Both the position numbers and the translations under genes were made by a program. From Malaciobacter halophilus (GTDB lineage Bacteria; Campylobacterota; Campylobacteria; Campylobacterales; Arcobacteraceae), in contig NZ_NXIF01000041.1 of assembly GCF_002837275.1 (NCBI RefSeq), forward strand, positions 24,709 to 88,708: a stretch of 64,000 nucleotides of DNA, written 5' to 3'. Position 1 is the first letter of the stretch. Each line of letters begins with the position of its first letter. The notes under the pieces are model-generated. The model saw only the letters and a list, made by a program, of their open reading frames with translations. It ran no database searches and was not told the origin of the DNA. Shown in pieces: positions 56,907 through 64,000 of this stretch.

Positions 56907-57536
56907 ATGATTGAACTATCAAATTTATATATGTTTATATTGGCATCATTTTTATTATGTTTAGCTCCAGGTCCTGATAATATATATGTATTAACACAAG
57001 GCATGACAAAGTCAAAAAAAGCTGCAATTATAACAACACTTGGTCTTTGTACAGGATTAATTATACATACAAGTGCTGCTGCTTTTGGTATTTCTGTAAT
57101 ATTTAAAACCTCTCAAATCGCTTTTGATATTGTAAAGTATTTAGGTGTTGCTTATTTATTATATATTGCTTATCAGGCATTTAAACATAAAGATGAACCT
57201 TTAGATTTAAAAACTAAATCCTCAAAAAAAGATTTAAAAGCTTTATATATAAAAGGCTTTTTAATGAATATTTTAAATCCAAAAGTTTCAATATTCTTTT
57301 TAGCATTTTTACCACAATTTGTAAGTGTTGAAAATGGAAATGTTCCTTTACAAATGGTTATTTTAGGACTTGTATTTATGATTTTAACTATAATTGTTTT
57401 TAGTTCTATTGGTATTGCTGGTAATTTACTTAGTTCAAAATTATTAAATAATCAAAAAATAGTAAAATATATGAATATTTTAACTTCATTAGTATTAGTA
57501 AGTTTGGGTATAAAATTGGCACTTTCTGAAAGGTAG
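56907..57536 (+). CDS. LysE-family translocator
   Basis: 209 residues, six membrane helices. N-terminal LCLAPGPDNIYVLTQGM contains the family's PGP motif, and FLMNILNPKVSIFFLAFLPQFV is the second conserved block. It exports amino acids such as threonine, homoserine lactone or lysine; the substrate is not determined. Start after AAGGAG. Confidence 0.92.
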   Translation: MIELSNLYMFILASFLLCLAPGPDNIYVLTQGMTKSKKAAIITTLGLCTGLIIHTSAAAFGISVIFKTSQIAFDIVKYLGVAYLLYIAYQAFKHKDEPLDLKTKSSKKDLKALYIKGFLMNILNPKVSIFFLAFLPQFVSVENGNVPLQMVILGLVFMILTIIVFSSIGIAGNLLSSKLLNNQKIVKYMNILTSLVLVSLGIKLALSER

Positions 57537-57587
57537 TGACACTTAAGTGATAGCGTAATATCAACATAATTATGCTAATATTATAAT

Positions 57588-58511
57588 ATGAAATCAATAA
57601 TTCTTATTTTGCTTCCTATTTTATTGTTAAACTGTAAAGAGTTGATTTTACCTATAAAATCTACGGAGTCATATGACTTACAAAAGGCACTTTTGGGTAA
57701 AAAATTATTCTTTGATAAGCGCTTAAGTAAGGATAATACTATCTCTTGTGCATCGTGTCATGACTTGGAAAAAGGTGGTGATGATAATAGAGATTTCTCT
57801 TTAGGTGTAAATAATAAAAAAGGAGAAGTAAACTCTCCTACTGTGTTTAATTCAAGATATAATTTTACACAATTTTGGAATGGTAGAGCAAGAGATTTAA
57901 AAGAGCAAGTAAGTGGACCAATACATAACCCTGTTGAGATGGGTTCTTCTTTAGATGAAGCTCTTGAAAAATTAAAAAAAGATGATTATTATAATAAGCA
58001 GTTTAAAATAGTTTTTAAAGATGGTTTAACAAAAAAGAATTTAGTTGATGCAATAGCAGAGTTTGAAGGAGCACTTATAACTCCTGATTCAAAATTTGAT
58101 AGATATTTAAAAGGTGATAAAAAAGCTTTAAGTAAAGATGAATTAGAAGGTTATAAACTATTTAAACAAAATGGTTGTATTTCATGTCATAATGGTATAA
58201 ATATTGGTGGAAACCTTTTCCAAAAGATGGGAATTTTAAAAGAGTATAAATCAAAAGTAGGTAATTTAGGAAGATACGAAGTTACAAAAGACATTGAAGA
58301 TAAAAACTATTTTAAAGTGCCTACATTAAGAAATATTAATAAAACAGCTCCATATTTTCATGATGCTTCAGCAAAAACTTTGGAAGATGCAGTAGCTATA
58401 ATGATTGAGTATCAATTAGGTATGCAAGCAAGTAAAGATGAAATAGACAAGATTGTAAAGTTTTTAAAAACATTAGATGGGAAAAAACCAGAAATATTGG
58501 ATAAAAAATGA
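57588..58511 (+). CDS. Diheme cytochrome c peroxidase, probable lipoprotein
   Basis: 307 residues with a lipobox-like signal, ILLLNC, so it is probably lipid-anchored in the periplasm. Heme motifs are CASCHD near residue 55 and CISCHN near residue 203; FWNGRARDLKEQ and NPVEMG are CcpA/MauG family blocks. It reduces H2O2 with electrons from cytochrome c. There is no Shine-Dalgarno, and a TATAAT abuts the ATG. It overlaps the following kinase by four bases (ATGA), starting a four-gene cluster. Confidence 0.92.
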   Translation: MKSIILILLPILLLNCKELILPIKSTESYDLQKALLGKKLFFDKRLSKDNTISCASCHDLEKGGDDNRDFSLGVNNKKGEVNSPTVFNSRYNFTQFWNGRARDLKEQVSGPIHNPVEMGSSLDEALEKLKKDDYYNKQFKIVFKDGLTKKNLVDAIAEFEGALITPDSKFDRYLKGDKKALSKDELEGYKLFKQNGCISCHNGINIGGNLFQKMGILKEYKSKVGNLGRYEVTKDIEDKNYFKVPTLRNINKTAPYFHDASAKTLEDAVAIMIEYQLGMQASKDEIDKIVKFLKTLDGKKPEILDKK

Positions 58512-60403
58512 AAAAAGCCATATTAATAGTAGTTATTTTCATTGCATTAATAGTTTCACTTGTTTATACAACTGACCATTCAAATAGAAAAATTGATGAT
58601 TTTTTTAAAATGCAAAAAAATATCTCTTACCTTATTTCTACAAATAAAAATTTTGATATTTTTATGTCAAGTAGTATCTCTTATAATAATTTTGATGTTA
58701 TCCAAAAAGATATTTTTAAAATCAAAGATATTTTGTCTGAAATAAAAAAAAGTAATTATTTTGACAATGAAATTATCTCTTTAAAAGATGAATTTACAAA
58801 TATAAATGAACTTTTTAAAAGTAAAATAAAAAGTATAGAGAGATTAAAATCAACAAGTGCAGTTTTAAATAACTCTTATAGATATATACAAACGATTTAT
58901 GAAAAACTTGATGATAAGACATTTAATAAAATCTATACAAGAATTATTGGCTTAGAGTTTAATAGTGAAATAAGTATTAAAAAACTTCAAGAAGATATAA
59001 AAGCTATTGAAGTAAAAACTAATCTTCAAAAAATATTTATTAGGCATGCACAAAATATTTTACACTATTTTCAAAAGTTTCAAAATGAAAAACAAAAAAT
59101 TGAAAGCTTACAATTAAATATAAAACTTCAAAACTTTGAACAAAGATATAATGATTATTCAAATGTATTTATTAAAGATATAAAAAGTGTATTATGGAGT
59201 ATTATTATACTTTTATCAATTAGTTTAGTACTATTTTTATTTTATTATACAAAAATAGCATATCAAAAAATACAATTAAATAGATTTAAGCAAGCAGTAG
59301 AAAATAGTGATAATATAATCATGACTACTGATATTAATCAAAAAATAAAGTATGTAAATGAGAATTTTATTAGACATACTGGATACTCTTATAATGATGT
59401 TATTGGTAAAAAAGCATCAATTTTAAAATCAGGACTTAATAGTAAGAAGTTTTATAAAGATTTAAATGAAACTATTTATAGTGGTAAAAGATGGTATGGA
59501 GAGTTTATAAATAAAAGAAAAGATGGAGAACTAAATTATGAAAAGACTTCAATTTCTCCTATTTTTGATGAAAAAGGGAAAATAGTTGAATTTTTGGCTA
59601 TAAAACTTGATGTTACAAAAGAGAAAAGTATAGAAAAAGAGTTAAAGAAAAAAGAGCATTTATTATCTCAACAATCAAAAATGATAGCTCTTCATGAAAT
59701 GCTTGATAGTATTGCTCATCAATGGAGACAGCCTCTTTCTACAATCTCAACAGCTGCAAGTGGAATGAGATTAAATAAAGAGTTTGATTCCTTAGATGAT
59801 GATACTTTTTACTCACTAATTGATACTATCGTAGATAATACGCTATATTTATCAAAAACTATTGATAGTTTTAAAACATTTTTTAAAACAAATCATGAAA
59901 ATACACTATTTAATATCAAAAATACAGTGAATAAAGTACTTGATTTAATAGGGTATAAATTTAATGAAAATAAAGTAGAGTTTATATCAAGTATTCAAGA
60001 TATAAATATGGAAGGTTTAGAGCATGAGTTAATTCAATCTTTAGTGAATCTTTTTAATAATTCTCAAGATGCAATTGCAAAAAATCTTACTCCAAATGAT
60101 AAAAAATTAATCTTTTTAGATGTACGAACTGATGATAAAAATAATATAGTAATTAGCATAAAAGATAATGCAAAAGGTATTGATGAAAAGATTATTGATA
60201 ATATTTTTGAACCATATTTCACAACGAAACATAAAAGTCAAGGAACGGGAATTGGTTTATATATGACATACGAAATTATCTCAAAACATTTCTATGGTAC
60301 AATAGAGGTTAGAAATAGTACTTTCTCTTATGAAAATAAAGAGTATAAAGGTGCTTTATTTATAATCACAATACCAAGTAAAAAAGATGATAAAAACAGA
60401 TAA
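58508..60403 (+). CDS. PAS-domain sensor histidine kinase
   Basis: 631 residues. Two membrane helices (about 5-22 and 225-248) bracket a long helical periplasmic region with no recognisable ligand site. A PAS domain covers about 260-375 (IMTTDINQKIKYVNENFIRH). The kinase core has SIAHQWRQPLSTIST, DNAKGIDEKI and GTGIGLYMTYEII. It overlaps the peroxidase gene at its start and the response-regulator gene at its end, so a peroxide-response circuit is likely but inferred. Confidence 0.92.
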   Translation: MKKAILIVVIFIALIVSLVYTTDHSNRKIDDFFKMQKNISYLISTNKNFDIFMSSSISYNNFDVIQKDIFKIKDILSEIKKSNYFDNEIISLKDEFTNINELFKSKIKSIERLKSTSAVLNNSYRYIQTIYEKLDDKTFNKIYTRIIGLEFNSEISIKKLQEDIKAIEVKTNLQKIFIRHAQNILHYFQKFQNEKQKIESLQLNIKLQNFEQRYNDYSNVFIKDIKSVLWSIIILLSISLVLFLFYYTKIAYQKIQLNRFKQAVENSDNIIMTTDINQKIKYVNENFIRHTGYSYNDVIGKKASILKSGLNSKKFYKDLNETIYSGKRWYGEFINKRKDGELNYEKTSISPIFDEKGKIVEFLAIKLDVTKEKSIEKELKKKEHLLSQQSKMIALHEMLDSIAHQWRQPLSTISTAASGMRLNKEFDSLDDDTFYSLIDTIVDNTLYLSKTIDSFKTFFKTNHENTLFNIKNTVNKVLDLIGYKFNENKVEFISSIQDINMEGLEHELIQSLVNLFNNSQDAIAKNLTPNDKKLIFLDVRTDDKNNIVISIKDNAKGIDEKIIDNIFEPYFTTKHKSQGTGIGLYMTYEIISKHFYGTIEVRNSTFSYENKEYKGALFIITIPSKKDDKNR

Positions 60404-61061
60404 TATAAAAGTTTTATATGTTGAAGATGATGATTTAGCAAGATTAAATGGTGTGGAGTTTTTAGAAAACTATTTTGATACTATTTATGAGGCAAAAGAT
60501 GGTTTGGAAGCTTTATCTTTATACAAAAAATATAGTCCTGATATAATAATTTCAGATATTCAAATGCCAAAATTAAATGGTTTGGAGTTTATTAGTCGTA
60601 TAAGAAAAGAGGACAAAAAAACTCAAGCTATTATTACGACGGCATATAGTACAAAAGAGTATTTATTAAAAGCTGTTGAGCTTCATCTGGTTAAATATTT
60701 AATTAAGCCAATTAAATATGATGAGTTACTTCAAGCTTTGCAAGAGTGTGTAAATAGCTTAAAAAATAGTAACTCAAATGTTGTACAAATTTGTAAAGAT
60801 ATGAGTTTTGATACTTATAATAAAACTTTAACAAAAGATAAAGAGCTTGTAAAGTTAAGAGCAAAAGAGATACTTCTTTTAGAGTTGTTAATAAAAAATC
60901 AAAATAGATATGTAACTTATCAAGAGATTGAGAATTATGTTTGGGTAGATGATGTAATGAGTAAAGATGCTTTAAAAACACTTGTTAGAAGATTAAAAGG
61001 TTATTTCACTTGTAATTGCATTTCAAATCTATCTGGAGTTGGTTATAAAATAGATGTATGA
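60387..61061 (+). CDS. Response regulator with winged-helix output
   Basis: 224 residues. Receiver domain: KVLYVEDDDLARLN, acceptor in IIISDIQMPKLNG, Lys in YLIKPIKYDEL. The C-terminal winged-helix domain includes LRAKEILLLELLIKNQNRYV and DVMSKDALKTLVRRLKGYF. The gene overlaps the kinases on both sides (17 and 8 bases), so one regulator may serve two kinases. Confidence 0.9.
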   Translation: MIKTDNIKVLYVEDDDLARLNGVEFLENYFDTIYEAKDGLEALSLYKKYSPDIIISDIQMPKLNGLEFISRIRKEDKKTQAIITTAYSTKEYLLKAVELHLVKYLIKPIKYDELLQALQECVNSLKNSNSNVVQICKDMSFDTYNKTLTKDKELVKLRAKEILLLELLIKNQNRYVTYQEIENYVWVDDVMSKDALKTLVRRLKGYFTCNCISNLSGVGYKIDV

Positions 61062-62370
61062 TATAAATATAGTTCTTGCATATGGAGTAACTTTTGGAGT
61101 ACTCTTAATGAGTATTTTATTTACTGCAATTAGATATATATATGTTAAAGAGTTATTTTATTTAGCTTATTGTTTAATGCAGTTTTTTTCATTAATTTAT
61201 ATTGTAACTTATAGTCAACTTTTTGATATTCCAATTATTATTGAACAAATTAGTTTAGTATTTGCTACTATTTTTGCAATAGCTTTTGCATTTGCTTTTT
61301 TTAAAGTAGAATTAATACCTACTTTTAAAACCAAAAAAGAGTTGCTAATTTTTACTGCTTTATTGATTTTTGTTCTTGCAACTGTGTTTTATCATTATGT
61401 TTTATTTGAATATTTGCCATATACTGTTGTCTATTTTTTACTATTCTTATCTGTTCTTTTTAATATAAATGATGGAGTAAAACCAACTTTTATATATGTA
61501 ATCGGATGGTCTTTTGTTTGCTTGTTTTTATATATTATGCAGTTTAAAACACTTTATGTTAAAAGTGGTTATATAGATTTAGTTCTTGTTGCTTTTGCTA
61601 TTGAAGCAGTACTTTTTACTGTAAGTTTAGCAAATAAATATAAAGAGTTAAAAACTCAAAATTTAAATTATGAAAATATGCTTTTGCATCAAAGTAGATT
61701 AGCAAAATCTGGCTCAATGATAGGAAATATTGCCCATCAATGGAGACAACCTTTAAATAATTTATCATATATATTAATGAATATTAAAACAAGATTTGAA
61801 AATGGTAAATTAAAACAAGACTATTTTAATCAAAAATTTTCTCAAGCAAATGAACAGTTACAATTTATGTCAAAAACGATTGATGATTTTAAAGATTTTT
61901 ATACTCCTAGTAAAAACAAAGAAGATTTTTTAGTAAAAGAGTCTATAAATAAAGCTTTGACTATTTTAAGTGCAAGTTTAAAACAGCAAAGAGTGGATTT
62001 AAATCTTACTTTTCATACAAGTGAAGTTTCAAGAATTTTTGGAATTTCAAATGAGTTTTCACAAGTTGTTTTAACTTTAATAAAAAATAGTATTGAGGCT
62101 TTAGTAGATGAACAGACTCCAAAGATTTATATTGATGTTTATTCAAATCACTCAAGCTTAGTAATAAAAATAAAAGATAATGGTAAAGGTGTTTTACCAA
62201 AAGATTTGCCAAAGCTATTTAAGCCTTATTTTACAACAAAAGAAGATGGTTTTGGTATTGGGCTTTATTTGGTTAAGACTATTATTGAAGATAGTTTTAA
62301 AGGAACTATTGAAGCTAAGCCTTTGAAAAAAGGCTTAGAGTTTATAATAACTATTGAGAAAAGCTTTTAA
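61054..62370 (+). CDS. Multi-membrane-pass sensor histidine kinase
   Basis: 438 residues. Six or seven membrane helices in the first 190 residues, resembling a 7TM-type sensing module, are followed by MIGNIAHQWRQPLNNLS, SIEALVDEQTPKIYI, DNGKGVLPKDLP and GFGIGLYLVKTII. It has no periplasmic domain, so it probably senses membrane state or a small molecule. It overlaps the response-regulator gene at its start and the converging dtd gene by four bases. Confidence 0.9.
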   Translation: MYDINIVLAYGVTFGVLLMSILFTAIRYIYVKELFYLAYCLMQFFSLIYIVTYSQLFDIPIIIEQISLVFATIFAIAFAFAFFKVELIPTFKTKKELLIFTALLIFVLATVFYHYVLFEYLPYTVVYFLLFLSVLFNINDGVKPTFIYVIGWSFVCLFLYIMQFKTLYVKSGYIDLVLVAFAIEAVLFTVSLANKYKELKTQNLNYENMLLHQSRLAKSGSMIGNIAHQWRQPLNNLSYILMNIKTRFENGKLKQDYFNQKFSQANEQLQFMSKTIDDFKDFYTPSKNKEDFLVKESINKALTILSASLKQQRVDLNLTFHTSEVSRIFGISNEFSQVVLTLIKNSIEALVDEQTPKIYIDVYSNHSSLVIKIKDNGKGVLPKDLPKLFKPYFTTKEDGFGIGLYLVKTIIEDSFKGTIEAKPLKKGLEFIITIEKSF

Positions 62371-62813
62371 AGCTCTTTTGTATCAAGTATAAAAGTTACT
62401 GGACCATCATTTGATATTTGTACATCCATTTTAGCACCAAAAATACCAGTTTGTACACTTTTTACATAGTGTTTTGCTTCTTTAATAAACTCTTTATATA
62501 GTTGCTTTGCAAGTTTTGGTTCTGCACTTTTATCAAAACTTGGTCTTCTTCCTTTTTTACAATTTCCTGCAAGAGTAAATTGAGAAATAATTAATAACTC
62601 TGCTTGTATATCAAGTAATGATTTATTCATTTTGTCATTTTCATCTTGAAAAATCCTTAAGTTAATAATCTTTTTTAATAGTTTATCAACCTCTTTTGAA
62701 CTATCTTCTTTTTCAACTCCTAAAAGTACATTTAAGCCTTGAGATATTTTTGCAACCTCTTCTCCTTCTACTTTTACACTTGAACTTGAAACTCTTTGAA
62801 TAATAGCTTTCAT
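62367..62813 (-). CDS. dtd: D-aminoacyl-tRNA deacylase
   Basis: 148 residues. The DTD signatures are both present: SQFTLAGNCKKGRRPSFD near residue 77 and NDGPVTFILDT at the C-terminus with the cross-subunit Gly-Pro pair. It removes D-amino acids (and Gly) from mischarged tRNAs. It follows the Ada-like gene directly, with stop and start next to each other, so the two are probably one operon. Confidence 0.95.
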   Translation of the reverse strand: MKAIIQRVSSSSVKVEGEEVAKISQGLNVLLGVEKEDSSKEVDKLLKKIINLRIFQDENDKMNKSLLDIQAELLIISQFTLAGNCKKGRRPSFDKSAEPKLAKQLYKEFIKEAKHYVKSVQTGIFGAKMDVQISNDGPVTFILDTKEL

Positions 62814-63662
62814 TTACTCCTCTTTTCTTTTTAGTGCTTCATATGCAACTAATATTTTTTTTCTTTCTATTCCCCATCTGTATCCTGTCATTGCTCCTGA
62901 TTTACCTAGTACTCTATGACAAGGTATTAAGTAACCAATTGGATTTGAACCAATAGCATTTGCAACAGCTCTTATGGCTTTGGGGTTATCTAAATATTTT
63001 GCTACATCTTCATATGTTGTAATAGAGCCATTTGGAATATTTATAAGAGCCTTCCATACATTTATTTGAAAGTTAGTTCCTTTTACATAAAGATTGAGTT
63101 TTTTATCTTTTTTTATAAAAATACTATCTAAAAGTTCAGCTGCTTTTTTATCCTCTTGGATTATATTTGCATTTGCCCAAACTTGTTTAAATCTTTTATA
63201 AACATCTTCTTTATTTGTATCATAAAAGCCTAAAAAACATATACCTCTTTTTGTTGTAGCAATTAATGCATTTCCAAAGGGTGTATAACCGTATCCATAT
63301 GTTATTTGAACATTTTGTCCAAGCTCTTTATACTCTTTAGGAGTAACGCCAATAATATTCACAAACAAGTCGTGTAATCTACTTGGACTTGATAATCCTA
63401 AATCAAGCGAACTTTCTAAAATGGAGCTTGACTCTTTTAAGTGTTCTTTTGCATAATTTAATGTAATAGATTGTAGAAATTGAATAGGAGTAACACCAAC
63501 ATACTCTTTAAATACTCTAATAAAGTGGTATTTACTCATACCAATATATTTAGCAATTGTATCTACGCTTGGTTGCTCTTTAAAGTTTTCATCAATAAAT
63601 TGTATAGCTTTTACTATTTTATTGTAGTTTTCATTTTGTAAATATAGTTTATCTTCACTCAT
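62814..63662 (-). CDS. Ada-like AraC regulator fused to methylated-DNA-protein-cysteine methyltransferase
   Basis: 282 residues. Residues about 15-112 form an AraC helix-turn-helix (DTIAKYIGMSKYHFIRVFKE, TPIQFLQSI), and residues 120-282 an O6-alkylguanine transferase with the acceptor Cys248 in the motif IPCHRVLG. The N-terminal zinc-binding phosphotriester domain of E. coli Ada is missing. It repairs O6-methylguanine by suicidal transfer and may regulate its own expression. Expressed with dtd. Confidence 0.93.
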   Translation of the reverse strand: MSEDKLYLQNENYNKIVKAIQFIDENFKEQPSVDTIAKYIGMSKYHFIRVFKEYVGVTPIQFLQSITLNYAKEHLKESSSILESSLDLGLSSPSRLHDLFVNIIGVTPKEYKELGQNVQITYGYGYTPFGNALIATTKRGICFLGFYDTNKEDVYKRFKQVWANANIIQEDKKAAELLDSIFIKKDKKLNLYVKGTNFQINVWKALINIPNGSITTYEDVAKYLDNPKAIRAVANAIGSNPIGYLIPCHRVLGKSGAMTGYRWGIERKKILVAYEALKRKEE

Positions 63663-63674
63663 CTTTTATCTTAT

Positions 63675-63713
63675 AAAAAAAGGTTTAAGTGGGAAGTATA
63701 CCACTTAAACCTT
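63675..63713 (-). terminator. Intrinsic terminator of glyA
   Basis: A 13-bp stem, AAGGTTTAAGTGG and complement, with an 8-base loop, and T run on the minus strand. It lies between the glyA stop and the Ada-like gene. Confidence 0.8.
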
Positions 63714-63733
63714 AAATAATTACAAGTAAAGTA

Positions 63734-64000
63734 TTAGTAAGTAGGTTGAGAATAAACAACAAAGTTAGAAGCAAGAGATTCAAGTTCTTTGTTTATATCA
63801 TCTTGAAGTTTTGTATTTTCAATGTCATCTAAAACATCGCAAATTTTATTAGCAATAAACTTAAACTCTTTTTCTTTCATACCTCTAGTAGTAAGTGCAG
63901 CACTACCAATTCTAATACCAGAAGTAACAAAAGGACTTCTAGTTTCACCAGGAACTGTATTTTTATTAACAGTAATACCAGCTCTACCAAGAGCAGCATC
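63734..64000 (-). CDS. glyA: Serine hydroxymethyltransferase, C-terminal end (5' part outside window)
   Basis: 89 codons, minus strand, running off the right edge. The visible part matches the GlyA C-terminus: [35 protein letters not shown] and [14 protein letters not shown]. The enzyme interconverts serine and glycine with tetrahydrofolate. The catalytic PLP lysine lies outside the window. Confidence 0.93.
   Translation of the reverse strand, partial: DAALGRAGITVNKNTVPGETRSPFVTSGIRIGSAALTTRGMKEKEFKFIANKICDVLDDIENTKLQDDINKELESLASNFVVYSQPTY

Noticed and set aside
56819..57004. Minus-strand open frame opposite the start of the LysE-family gene
   Set aside because: It is a shadow; the LysE-family protein on the plus strand is clear and starts with a good ribosome binding site.

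Overview
The window is AT-rich, densely coded bacterial chromosome. The gene order ruvC / dnaA-dnaN-gyrB, the yedE-yedF (fdhTU) pair, queF just downstream of gyrB, ArsS-like and HQWRQPL-type histidine kinases, and a strongly A/T-biased codon use point to Campylobacterota, most likely an Arcobacter-like member (Arcobacteraceae). This is a judgement from gene content; no search was run. The replication origin lies around dnaA (27.5-29.2 kb), so the window spans oriC.

Layout. 0-9 kb: the end of a sulfite/nitrite-reductase-like gene, a class V aminotransferase, a CZB-type chemoreceptor, a metallophosphoesterase, a YgbA-type nitrosative-stress gene, an Hsp20 gene and typA. 9.2-17.2 kb: a tightly overlapping operon (MacB/FtsX-type ABC permease and ATPase, a heme-copper-oxidase-like membrane protein lacking most CuB ligands, a polytopic membrane protein, a YceI protein, a YtfJ-like protein, a second metallophosphoesterase) followed by an OmpR-type regulator and kinase. 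17.5-20 kb: yedE/yedF selenium genes and glutaminase. 20-24.3 kb: an SHP/DHC/cytochrome b cluster with a frameshifted cytochrome b-DHC fusion, a Spy-like periplasmic protein and a two-component system. 24.3-32.7 kb: a TRIC-like channel, a REC-PAS protein, purN, ruvC, oriC, dnaA, dnaN and gyrB. 32.7-41.8 kb: small or regulatory genes, a SnoaL-like gene broken by an in-frame UGA, an AraC regulator, a VOC protein, tandem small Cys-rich paralogues, queF, the SRP RNA, transporters, a kinase and RluA. 41.9-46.8 kb: purB, nrdA, nrdB. 46.8-47.3 kb: a non-coding block with several strong hairpins. 47.3-64 kb: nitroreductase, kinase, hcp with a GltD-like oxidoreductase, an OmpA-like lipoprotein, sugar phosphomutase, a cytochrome c peroxidase with three signalling genes, dtd, an Ada-like repair gene and the 3' end of glyA.

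How the parts connect. Several gene sets look like sensor-controlled periplasmic redox modules: the 9.2-17.2 kb operon, the SHP/DHC cluster and the peroxidase cluster each sit next to their own two-component genes. For the first two I find 11-bp-spaced direct repeats upstream, as expected for OmpR-type regulators. The NO-linked genes ygbA-like and hcp share nearly identical FNR/DNR-type boxes at the same distance from their start codons, implying one nitrosative-stress regulon. The hsp20 promoter carries both CIRCE-like (HrcA) and HAIR-like (HspR) operators.

The strongest candidate for an undescribed system is the 9.2-17.2 kb operon built around the oxidase-like protein.
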